In this document: piece after piece, positions 16,135-22,129 of the stretch
Layout of the letters: each line of letters begins with the position of its first letter
Position numbering within the stretch: position 1 is the first letter of the stretch
IMG/VR virus record: IMGVR_UViG_3300020442_001032
Location: 1 to 48,728 of that record
Origin: a virus
Length of the DNA stretch: 48,728 nucleotides
Strand: one strand, 5' to 3'
Made by a program: the position numbers and the translations under genes
The notes under the pieces: generated by a model
What the model was told of the DNA's origin: nothing
Databases searched by the model: none
The model's input: only the letters and a program-made list of their open reading frames with translations

Positions 16135-16779
16135 TCATCCCGAGACTCTCAAGTAGTTAGTTGTACCGCCAAACTCACCATCAATAACATAATTAAATGG
16201 GATACAATAACGTGGCAGGTCACTTGTAGATGGACCTACAGAATGCATTAACCATGAAGGGAAGATGACAATCAAATCATCTTCCAATTTCTGATCAAAC
16301 CATATCTTATTATGTATTCCTAATTCTGCAATGTCATACTCATGCTCATTTGTTTTCCATGTAGGATACAAGGTAACAAAGTGCAGGTACTCTCCAGAAT
16401 CTTTAGGTACGGAAGGATAGTAAACTCCTGAGAAGATACTATTACTATGGTTATGTTCATGACAGGCATCTCCCATCATTTGTTTTGTTGACCAAGAGTC
16501 ACTCCTTCTTAGTGAGTGTCTCTCATCCATAACACCGAGGAATTCATGTACAAAACTTTCCATATTGTTATGGATAAGATCCGCAACCTCAGTCAACTCA
16601 GGACAAGAAAGAAGATCTATGACTGTAGTGTTCCAGCCATCAGATCTTCCATACATATCTTCGCCTTTTTCCCAGCCCACACTCTCAAGGAAATCAATAA
16701 TCTTAAGTCTAGAGATAGTACTTAGACCTAATTTATTTGTCCATATAGGAGTTGGAAATACTAGGTTTACTTCAGGCAT
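16135..16779 (-). CDS. 2OG-Fe(II) oxygenase, TIGR02466-like
   Basis: The start VNLVFPTPIWTNKL is the usual opening of this phage family. Iron and co-substrate residues are visible in ACHEHNHSNSIFSGVYYPS (His pair), LIVIFPSWLMHSV (distal His) and DLPRYCIPFNYVI (Arg). Length of 214 is normal. The substrate is unknown. Its ATG overlaps the stop of the upstream small gene. Confidence 0.83.
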   Translation of the reverse strand: MPEVNLVFPTPIWTNKLGLSTISRLKIIDFLESVGWEKGEDMYGRSDGWNTTVIDLLSCPELTEVADLIHNNMESFVHEFLGVMDERHSLRRSDSWSTKQMMGDACHEHNHSNSIFSGVYYPSVPKDSGEYLHFVTLYPTWKTNEHEYDIAELGIHNKIWFDQKLEDDLIVIFPSWLMHSVGPSTSDLPRYCIPFNYVIDGEFGGTTNYLRVSG

Positions 16780-17009
16780 TAATCAATGATTCCTTCGTTA
16801 TAAAGATCCTCCGAGATAAGTTCCAGAACAAGTTCATAATCATCTTCGGGATCGTTGTAGAATTGTACACCTTCGTTTCTATAGAATCGAAGAATCTTCT
16901 TATAGATTTTAGGGTGTCGATGGTCAATGTCAACCTCTCTGTTGACTGCTTGTTCTAGTAGTGAAATTTGGGTCTTGAACTTTGAAATAAACGAACTAGA
17001 CGTGGACAT
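16779..17009 (-). CDS. small hypothetical protein (76 aa)
   Basis: A charged, helical protein starting MSTSSSFISKFKTQ and ending in a very acidic tail (NDPEDDYELVLELISEDL). No family recognised. The ATG is chosen because a near-consensus host-type promoter lies just upstream of it; a longer TTG start 17 codons earlier would place the promoter inside the gene. Probably an early gene. Confidence 0.6.
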   Translation of the reverse strand: MSTSSSFISKFKTQISLLEQAVNREVDIDHRHPKIYKKILRFYRNEGVQFYNDPEDDYELVLELISEDLYNEGIID

Positions 17010-17031
17010 TTCTCTGATTGTTAACGTGTAT

Positions 17032-17060
17032 ATTTTACAGTCGTACCAATGGTTTGTCAA
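17032..17060 (-). promoter_or_regulatory. sigma70-type early promoter
   Basis: TTGACA (17060-17055) and TAAAAT (17037-17032) are separated by exactly 17 bases on the minus strand: a perfect -35 and a 5/6 -10 element. Transcription would start about 20 bases before the ATG of the 76-residue gene. The -35 overlaps the stop codon of the upstream 56-residue gene. This suggests recognition by the unmodified host polymerase. Confidence 0.75.
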
Positions 17061-17227
17061 GGACCATCATCATGATCCCATAGGTGTCTAAGGTCATCGT
17101 CAGCAGGCATAGCAACGACACCTTTTCCGTCTGGATGACGGACTAAAAAGCTTTCTTTATTTTGTTCGATCCTATCCATGTAAGAATCGAAATTTTTTTC
17201 AAATTCGGCAAGAGTCAATTCAATCAT
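17057..17227 (-). CDS. small Phd/YefM-antitoxin-like protein (56 aa)
   Basis: A 56-codon ORF: MIELTLAEFEKNFDSYMDRI then QNKESFLVRHPDGKGVVAMP and an acidic C-terminus. The N-terminal strand-helix with L-x-E-F-x-x-N-F-D-x-Y, followed by a short hairpin with an R-H-P-D-G-K turn, resembles the DNA-binding half of Phd/YefM antitoxins. No toxin gene is adjacent. It could be a small transcription regulator. The assignment rests on pattern only; the ORF is convincing because it fits tightly between the tRNA and the promoter of the next gene. Confidence 0.55.
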   Translation of the reverse strand: MIELTLAEFEKNFDSYMDRIEQNKESFLVRHPDGKGVVAMPADDDLRHLWDHDDGP

Positions 17228-17246
17228 AAGTGGAAATATGATTAAT

Positions 17247-17319
17247 CGGGACGATAGGATTTGAACCTACGGCCGCCCGCTCCCAAAGCGGGTGCTCTAC
17301 CAAACTGAGCTACGTCCCG
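17247..17319 (-). tRNA. tRNA-Pro (anticodon TGG)
   Basis: A 73-base cloverleaf on the minus strand: acceptor CGGGACG/CGTCCCG, D-arm GCTC/GAGC, anticodon stem CCCGC/GCGGG around TTTGGGA, and T-arm GTAGG-TTCAAAT-CCTAT. The anticodon TGG reads proline CCA and related codons. No CCA end is encoded. Confidence 0.95.
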
Positions 17320-17321
17320 TT

Positions 17322-17340
17322 AAAAGCCAGTGTGACTGGC
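17322..17340 (-). terminator. hairpin with T-run between small gene and tRNA-Pro
   Basis: GCCAGT-CAC-ACTGGC followed by TTTT on the minus strand: a 6-bp perfect stem and short T-run. It ends the 52-residue gene 9 bases past its stop and lies 2 bases before tRNA-Pro, so it may act as a leaky terminator or a processing signal. Confidence 0.55.
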
Positions 17341-17349
17341 ACTTTTGTA

Positions 17350-17508
17350 TCAAGGGTGAAGTTTTAGATCTTCATCCTTGAATTTTTGAAGTAATCTTTG
17401 ATGTTTTGTACCAGGGAAATCAATTTGTTCTCCTCTGGCAATAGTGTACGATGAGGCTTGACTCAGTACTTGGATTAAGTACTTAACTTCGTCGGGACTT
17501 AATTGCAT
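17350..17508 (-). CDS. small hypothetical protein (52 aa)
   Basis: A 52-codon ORF starting MQLSPDEVKYLIQVLSQA and containing IARGEQIDFPGTKHQRLLQK. It looks helical and soluble; no family recognised. Its ATG follows immediately after the TAA of the peroxiredoxin-like gene (TAAATG), which is strong positional support, and a hairpin with T-run follows its stop. Confidence 0.65.
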   Translation of the reverse strand: MQLSPDEVKYLIQVLSQASSYTIARGEQIDFPGTKHQRLLQKFKDEDLKLHP

Positions 17509-18111
17509 TTATGCGGGTGCAGCAGGGTCAACTAGAGTAGAAGCATTAGCTTCATCAATTCGTGACTTTTGATTTCTATGTTTAAGATTAGCAATCATAG
17601 TTTCAGGTTTCATCTCGTTATATAGATCACCAGAAAAATTATGTCGTTTATCATTAGCCAGATCCCACTCTTCTTCCCAATTTTTAAGGACAACGGCATC
17701 TTCTGAAACCCAGGCACTTCTCCAACAACCTACGTTCTCTCCTTTATCCCAGCGACGTACAACATATGTGCCACTGGATAAACCAAACGTACCTTCAAGG
17801 CGTAATGCAAAAGCAGCATTTCCATCTGGGATTGGTTTCAGTTTTTTAATTTTCATAGACTTGAACCATGCATCTACCACATAAGGTGAAGCAAGAACAA
17901 GAACATAAATTTCATCAAGATCGCCAGCGGCTTTAATATCTTCATATGACTTTTCCCAGTCCTTTACCATCTGAGTATCGATGGGATTAAAAGGACTGCT
18001 AACTCCCAGAACAAGGATGGACTTATCTTTGAAGAGATTATAAATTGGTTTTCTAGTAACCTTCTTCTTGGTATTCAGGAAGAAGACTTCACATTCTGGA
18101 ATCTCAAACAT
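17509..18111 (-). CDS. peroxiredoxin-5-like protein lacking the catalytic Cys
   Basis: A 200-residue protein whose core matches the Prx5/AhpE-type thioredoxin fold: SILVLGVSSPFNPIDTQMVK aligns with the VPGAFTPxC loop, DEIYVLVLASPYVVDAWFK with the VNDAFVxxxW helix, and IPDGNAAFALRLEG with the following DGNGxF segment. The position of the peroxidatic Cys is Asp45 (or Ile44) and the helper Thr is Asn42. The only cysteines are near residues 7 and 129. It is therefore unlikely to be an ordinary peroxidase. The C-terminal 50 residues are an unrelated charged tail. Confidence 0.68.
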   Translation of the reverse strand: MFEIPECEVFFLNTKKKVTRKPIYNLFKDKSILVLGVSSPFNPIDTQMVKDWEKSYEDIKAAGDLDEIYVLVLASPYVVDAWFKSMKIKKLKPIPDGNAAFALRLEGTFGLSSGTYVVRRWDKGENVGCWRSAWVSEDAVVLKNWEEEWDLANDKRHNFSGDLYNEMKPETMIANLKHRNQKSRIDEANASTLVDPAAPA

Positions 18112-18151
18112 AATTTTTCTCGTTAATTTAGAATAATCTTAGAGTATATAT

Positions 18152-18355
18152 TCAGTTTAATTCTTCCATAGATTCAAACTGTTCATCTAGATTATAAAGC
18201 AATCTATAATCGTCTGTCAAGATGTAATACCCTACGATTTTACTACCATCATCTGTCCAACCATAACCCTTTACATTCTGTTTTGAGCCATCAATTGTCA
18301 AAAATTTGTTTTCGTTTGCTAGATACGAATGGTAGCGTTCGTCCAAATTAATCAT
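18152..18355 (-). CDS. small hypothetical protein (67 aa)
   Basis: Starts MINLDERYHSYLANENKF; the middle GYGWTDDGSKIVGYYILTDD suggests a small beta-rich protein. No known family recognised. Its ATG overlaps the stop of the upstream zinc-binding-type gene, so the two are probably co-translated. Confidence 0.6.
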   Translation of the reverse strand: MINLDERYHSYLANENKFLTIDGSKQNVKGYGWTDDGSKIVGYYILTDDYRLLYNLDEQFESMEELN

Positions 18356-18600
18356 CGTTCTTCAAAATTAAGTTTCCTGATCCTTCGCTTGCGGCGAGCC
18401 TCTTGGTATTTTAGGTCATCAGCTGTAAGAATTCCGTTAGATTTAACAATATCTTTATAATTCAGTAATACGACTTCACTTAAATCGTTAGCCGTTACTG
18501 AATCTTTGGATACTATCATCCTATTGGAACACCCACAGCTCTTGATCCTTGATGAACTAGTGAGTTCAGACCCACATAGTTTACACCTTGCTGCTAACAT
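18352..18600 (-). CDS. small zinc-ribbon-like protein (82 aa)
   Basis: N-terminal AARCKLCGSELTSSSRIKS followed by CGCSNRM gives four or five cysteines that could bind one zinc. The C-terminus is a basic helix (YQEARRKRRIRKL). This combination suggests nucleic-acid or protein binding. An AAAGGTAAC ribosome site precedes the ATG. Function unknown. Confidence 0.65.
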   Translation of the reverse strand: MLAARCKLCGSELTSSSRIKSCGCSNRMIVSKDSVTANDLSEVVLLNYKDIVKSNGILTADDLKYQEARRKRRIRKLNFEER

Positions 18601-18623
18601 TTTCTGTTACCTTTAATACAACT

Positions 18624-19310
18624 TTATAGTTGGACCCAGCAAGAAGGATTAGTTACACAGAACTCATTATCTCTTTCATCCGCCTCAACAGTAACGTTGA
18701 GATCATAACTCACAGAATACCTAGGAGTACTTCCAGAGTAAAGTTCCACCTCATGTTGTAAAGCTGAAGGGAATAGGATTAATCGATTTTGTATAGCTCT
18801 ATACTTAACCACAGACATGTTCAACTTATTATTATCATTATATCTGAGTGGCAAATTTCCTAAGATTTCATTAGGCGATTTAAAAGCTATCTTACCACTG
18901 TCATTACCTTCTTCTGTCTGAATATAAAAAACGGCACTGAAATTTGCATTAGAATGGTTATGCTCATAAACTGATCCGCCGTCTTCTATGACTACTGGCC
19001 AAGACTTTTGGACATGATATGAAAATCTTTGAGATGGAACTCCTAATTTCTCTAGGAATTTATCTAAATGATAATTAATCTGTCTGTTTAACCACTGGAA
19101 AGGTTTTTGTGATGCAATCTGATTATCACCATATACATCTCCAGTGAGATTAGGCCTCGCTATTTCAGTAAAATCTTCGCCAGGTTTAGCTAGGTTAGAA
19201 AATTTATCCTGATGAAAATTAATTAGATACTGAGCCATCATAGCAGAATCTTTATCACTCGGATTAAGATCTGCATAGTATATAGGAGTTGGAAACCAAG
19301 TTTCAATCAT
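18624..19310 (-). CDS. 2OG-Fe(II) oxygenase, TIGR02466-like
   Basis: Begins METWFPTPI-like (MIETWFPTPIYYADL), the family opening. VYEHNHSNANFSAVFYI provides the His pair, LILFPSALQHEVEL the distal His and STPRYSVSYDLNV the Arg. 228 residues. Overlaps the following oxygenase-like paralogue upstream by four bases, so two related oxygenases are translated together. Substrate unknown. Confidence 0.82.
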   Translation of the reverse strand: MIETWFPTPIYYADLNPSDKDSAMMAQYLINFHQDKFSNLAKPGEDFTEIARPNLTGDVYGDNQIASQKPFQWLNRQINYHLDKFLEKLGVPSQRFSYHVQKSWPVVIEDGGSVYEHNHSNANFSAVFYIQTEEGNDSGKIAFKSPNEILGNLPLRYNDNNKLNMSVVKYRAIQNRLILFPSALQHEVELYSGSTPRYSVSYDLNVTVEADERDNEFCVTNPSCWVQL

Positions 19311-19864
19311 CTTTCAAAAACTATATTAAAGGCTACACAGATGCGTGTACTATCAGTGGTATTAATTTCGACTCCATGATGTAACCATCCAGGAAACAGT
19401 ACAATCTTACCTATCTCTGGAGATTCCTCATGAATCATAGACTTCTGTCTATAGGCTGGACTAGACAATAATCCTGGTGTTGGGCAAATGAAGAATAAAT
19501 TTCCATCATCTCCTGAAGTATCGTAATAGTATACCCCAGAAATATCTACATGTCCATGCTCATGAATGTGACAAAAGTTTCCTTTCTTATATAGAGCAAC
19601 CCAAGAAGATTCAATTTGATATGGTCTAATTTCAAATCCCAAACTAGCACAATATCTTTCAACATGTTTATCAATCTCTTTCTGAAATTGAGGACAATGT
19701 TCTAAGATATTTTCCTCAAAGGTAGGATCAGAAAGATAAACATGCAACTTATCAGTCATCTCCAAGTCTAGATCATGACAAGCAATCTGGATCTCAGTTT
19801 GAGTCCTGACTAGGTTATCAATCTTTGAGGTATAGATTGGAGTAGAGAATAAATTAGTAATCAT
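19307..19864 (-). CDS. 2OG-Fe(II) oxygenase, TIGR02466-like
   Basis: A 185-residue paralogue: MITNLFSTPIYTSKI at the start, CHIHEHGHVDISGVYYYD with an unusual run of His at alternate positions, KIVLFPGWLHHGVEI and DSTRICVAFNIVF. All residues needed for Fe and 2OG are present. Its ATG is two bases from the 3' end of tRNA-Val, so it probably shares the tRNA transcript. Confidence 0.82.
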   Translation of the reverse strand: MITNLFSTPIYTSKIDNLVRTQTEIQIACHDLDLEMTDKLHVYLSDPTFEENILEHCPQFQKEIDKHVERYCASLGFEIRPYQIESSWVALYKKGNFCHIHEHGHVDISGVYYYDTSGDDGNLFFICPTPGLLSSPAYRQKSMIHEESPEIGKIVLFPGWLHHGVEINTTDSTRICVAFNIVFER

Positions 19865-19866
19865 AT

Positions 19867-19937
19867 GGGAGATACAAGGATCGAACTTGTGACAATCTCG
19901 GTGTAAACGAGGTGCTCTACCGCTGAGCTAATCTCCC
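19867..19937 (-). tRNA. tRNA-Val (anticodon TAC)
   Basis: A 71-base cloverleaf on the minus strand: acceptor GGGAGAT/ATCTCCC, D-arm GCTC/GAGC, anticodon loop TTTACAC, T-arm ACAAG-TTCGATC-CTTGT. The anticodon stem has one C-A mismatch at its outer pair. TAC reads GUA/GUG valine codons. Confidence 0.93.
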
Positions 19938-19942
19938 GAGGC

Positions 19943-20013
19943 TCCCAAGGCTGGATTTGAACCAGCGACCAGCCGATTAACAGTCGGCGGCTCTGCCACT
20001 GAGCTACTTGGGA
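19943..20013 (-). tRNA. tRNA-Asn (anticodon GTT)
   Basis: A 71-base cloverleaf: acceptor TCCCAAG/CTTGGGA, D-arm GCTC/GAGC, anticodon stem GCCGA/TCGGC around CTGTTAA, T-arm GCTGG-TTCAAAT-CCAGC. Its 5' end overlaps the stop codon of the small gene just upstream. Confidence 0.95.
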
Positions 20014-20201
20014 TTGTTCTTTTCTTCTTTAGCGGTTTTGAAATAGAGTTTATAATATCTCTTTTTCATTTTATCAATGGTGTTCATGTCTTCTTCAAAT
20101 CCCATGTACTTGAGATGTTGGTAAGTACCTTCCATCTCGCTTATGAGTAGAAGAAGATTGACTCCTGTTACGGGTCTTCCACCAAATGTATAGTTGTCCA
20201 T
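20004..20201 (-). CDS. small hypothetical protein overlapping tRNA-Asn (65 aa)
   Basis: Starts MDNYTFGGRPVTGVNLLLLI and continues as a charged helix rich in Lys (KMKKRYYKLYFKTAKEEK). The stop TAG lies within the first ten bases of tRNA-Asn, so 5' processing of the tRNA would cut off the stop codon from the message. No family recognised. It sits inside the tRNA cluster between tRNA-Gly and tRNA-Asn. Confidence 0.6.
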   Translation of the reverse strand: MDNYTFGGRPVTGVNLLLLISEMEGTYQHLKYMGFEEDMNTIDKMKKRYYKLYFKTAKEEKNNPK

Positions 20202-20218
20202 AAGAAGTAAAAGGACAA

Positions 20219-20289
20219 GCGGGTGATCGGACTCGAACCGACGACAGTCTGCTTGGAAGGCAGAAGCTCTACCACTGAGCTACACCCGC
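20219..20289 (-). tRNA. tRNA-Gly (anticodon TCC)
   Basis: A 71-base cloverleaf: acceptor GCGGGTG/CACCCGC, D-arm GCTC/GAGC, anticodon stem TCTGC/GCAGA around CTTCCAA, T-arm GTCGG-TTCGAGT-CCGAT. TCC reads GGA/GGG glycine codons. Confidence 0.95.
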
Positions 20290-20290
20290 A

Positions 20291-20312
20291 TATGAATTAC
20301 ATGTAATTCATA
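20291..20312. repeat. perfect 22-bp palindrome between two tRNAs
   Basis: TATGAATTACA followed by its exact reverse complement TGTAATTCATA, with no loop. It fills almost the whole spacer between tRNA-Leu and tRNA-Gly. As RNA it would fold into an AT-rich hairpin; as DNA it is a symmetric protein-binding type site. Confidence 0.85.
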
Positions 20313-20314
20313 AT

Positions 20315-20395
20315 GTCGATGAGAGGACTTGAACCTCCACGAATAAATTCACTGGAACCTAAACCCAGCGCGTCTACCAATTCCGCCACATCGAC
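20315..20395 (-). tRNA. tRNA-Leu (anticodon TAG)
   Basis: An 81-base class II tRNA with a variable arm: acceptor GTCGATG/CATCGAC, anticodon stem CTGGG/TCCAG around TTTAGGT, T-arm GGAGG-TTCAAGT-CCTCT. TAG reads CUA and related leucine codons. Confidence 0.94.
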
Positions 20396-20399
20396 GAAC

Positions 20400-20472
20400 G
20401 ATTCAGGTAGGACTCGAACCTACGACCGACTGCTTAGAAGGCAGTTGCTCTATCCAGCTGAGCTACTGAACC
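20400..20472 (-). tRNA. tRNA-Arg (anticodon TCT)
   Basis: A 73-base cloverleaf: acceptor GGTTCAG/CTGAATC (one G-T pair), D-arm GCTC/GAGC, anticodon stem ACTGC/GCAGT around CTTCTAA, T-arm GTAGG-TTCGAGT-CCTAC. TCT reads AGA/AGG arginine codons, which AT-rich phages use more than their hosts. Confidence 0.95.
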
Positions 20473-20484
20473 AATAAAAGAGAA

Positions 20485-20922
20485 TCAGAAACGATTCTCA
20501 GAGCCACCTAGATGACCGTCAAGGAAGTTTTCAGAACCTCCAGGAGGGTTGAGTTGTACAGTTGTTTTTCCGTGGTTCGTAGCAATATTATACATCAACT
20601 CATGGATATTGTCAGGTTCTTTTGAGGTATTCTGTTGCATTTCTTCTTCAACAATTCTCTGTTGTTCTACCTGATACTCTCGTTGTTTTTCTGAGAGAGG
20701 AATAGGGTCCCCGAAGGCACCACTAAACCACTCATCTTCAGGACATACAACAGGAGCAGGAACTCCAGTGTACTCAGGCATCAACCACCACCCATCATGG
20801 GGGTCATCATTAATATGTTCGTAGTCTTGTTCAAACTCTTTGCAGTCTACTGTATCTTCATCAACTGCACACTCTAGTTTATCTTCGTTCTTGAATAGCT
20901 TATCAAAAATTTTCTTGATCAT
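20485..20922 (-). CDS. acidic hypothetical protein (145 aa)
   Basis: Starts MIKKIFDKLFKNEDKLECAV, then an acidic region with DDPHDGWWLMPEYTG and PEDEWFSGAFGDPIP, a Gln/Glu-rich helix and a Gly/Pro tail (NPPGGSENFLDGHLGGSEN). It resembles uncharacterised proteins of cyanomyoviruses. No signal peptide or membrane segment. Its ATG overlaps the stop of the lysozyme-like gene. Confidence 0.65.
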   Translation of the reverse strand: MIKKIFDKLFKNEDKLECAVDEDTVDCKEFEQDYEHINDDPHDGWWLMPEYTGVPAPVVCPEDEWFSGAFGDPIPLSEKQREYQVEQQRIVEEEMQQNTSKEPDNIHELMYNIATNHGKTTVQLNPPGGSENFLDGHLGGSENRF

Positions 20923-21506
20923 GCCTTTACCAATTTCTTAGTGTACTCGTATGCATAAGTTTCTCGTTTCCCTTCAATACCCCATCCCAACCAATAGTAA
21001 GCAGGAACCATGTATTGGGAGACAGTTTGTCCACTGCCCTCAAACATAGGCAGGTAGCGTTGGAAGACGTTCTCGTTAATCATGTAACGAGTTTGACATT
21101 GTAGGGTGCTAGGATCACATCCATACTTGGATGCAAAGCTACCTAACCCCAGATAACGGTTCGTAGAGGTCCACTGAATGAGCCCGTAACCACCCCGATG
21201 ACAATCAGAGTAAGGAACTCTAGCACCTCCCTCACATATATTGGCATGGAAAAGAGACTCTTGTTTAATATTCCCAAGAATTGTTGAAAGGGCATTACGA
21301 TCTGTAATTCTAGTCTTAGTCTGCAACTCTTCCAAAACATATTGTTCTGAAGGAGAACAATCAGGACACTTCCAATTTGGAGAATATGGTTGTGACTCGA
21401 TCTGTTGTACTGGCAGATATTTTTCAGTATCTTCTGGCAACCGAGACGCAACAACAGTGGTTGGAACAATTGCCAACGCACCCAAAGCATAAAGAAATCG
21501 TTTCAT
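20919..21506 (-). CDS. secreted phage tail-lysozyme-like protein
   Basis: Begins with a signal-peptide-like MKRFLYALGALAIVPTTVVA. The domain from about residue 65 has STILGNIKQESLFHANICEG with a candidate catalytic Glu83, then GGYGLIQWTS, the pattern of the phage tail lysozyme family that cleaves peptidoglycan. Six cysteines after the signal peptide could form disulphides outside the cytoplasm. A role in cell-wall degradation, as signal-peptide endolysin or virion enzyme, is likely. Confidence 0.75.
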   Translation of the reverse strand: MKRFLYALGALAIVPTTVVASRLPEDTEKYLPVQQIESQPYSPNWKCPDCSPSEQYVLEELQTKTRITDRNALSTILGNIKQESLFHANICEGGARVPYSDCHRGGYGLIQWTSTNRYLGLGSFASKYGCDPSTLQCQTRYMINENVFQRYLPMFEGSGQTVSQYMVPAYYWLGWGIEGKRETYAYEYTKKLVKA

Positions 21507-21510
21507 TGAA

Positions 21511-21657
21511 TCAATTGTTTACGGAAGGTTTTTTGTCTAGGAGTGACTTATGTTCCTCGTAAAGAGAAACCGCATCTTCGAGTCTACCATCGTTGACCAA
21601 TTCATGCAAGCGATCTACTAGTAGATCACGCAACATCTCCTCTTGAGTCTGATCCAT
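21511..21657 (-). CDS. small hypothetical helical protein (48 aa)
   Basis: MDQTQEEMLRDLLVDRLHEL followed by VNDGRLEDAVSLYEEH: a short amphipathic, TPR-like helix pair. The ATG is chosen because AGGAAGG stands just upstream; a longer start would run back into the nuclease-like gene. Overlaps that gene's end by about ten codons and stops four bases before the lysozyme-like ATG. Confidence 0.6.
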   Translation of the reverse strand: MDQTQEEMLRDLLVDRLHELVNDGRLEDAVSLYEEHKSLLDKKPSVNN

Positions 21658-22114
21658 GGAAATAATCCTTCCTGAAATAACGGCTGAGAACGTTACTATT
21701 ATAGAACTTGGGGTCTCCCGTGTCAAGCGCTTCTGTCAGTACGTTATTTATAAAGAGTTGTCTGGTTTCCTCATAGTTGACTCGTCCTTTAGAAGTATGG
21801 AGCGATATGATCTCTCTCCTAAAGGCATCATTCCCAATCCTACGGCGTTCTTCATTAAGTTCGTCACTACTTCCGTAGTATTTTTTCCAGTCGCTTTCAG
21901 ATTTAACTCTCCGATTTTTACCTCTAGGCTTTCTAAACTGGTAGAAGTATTTTCTGCCAATGTATTGTCTTCCGTTCTCAGTGTTTGTAATACGGTAGAC
22001 GAAACCGAAGAAATCACCAATATCATCAGAAGTGAAAGCTGTACCTTGATATAACCAGGGGTTTTGATAGCCCCCTTCACCCACTCTGGATTCTTCATTC
22101 AATTTTTTAATCAA
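21626..22114 (-). CDS. GIY-YIG-like nuclease
   Basis: A 162-residue protein with FGFVYRITNTENGRQYIGRK, i.e. a GIY variant (FVY) and YIG spaced as in GIY-YIG nucleases, followed by DWKKYYGSSDELNEE and RREIISLH, which occur in phage-encoded homing-type or restriction-like members. A free-standing homing endonuclease is the likeliest role; no intron is visible. The start is TTG with an AAGGTAG ribosome site six bases upstream; no ATG exists before the domain. Confidence 0.72.
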   Translation of the reverse strand: MIKKLNEESRVGEGGYQNPWLYQGTAFTSDDIGDFFGFVYRITNTENGRQYIGRKYFYQFRKPRGKNRRVKSESDWKKYYGSSDELNEERRRIGNDAFRREIISLHTSKGRVNYEETRQLFINNVLTEALDTGDPKFYNSNVLSRYFRKDYFHGSDSRGDVA

Positions 22115-22129
22115 ATACTACCTTATATA

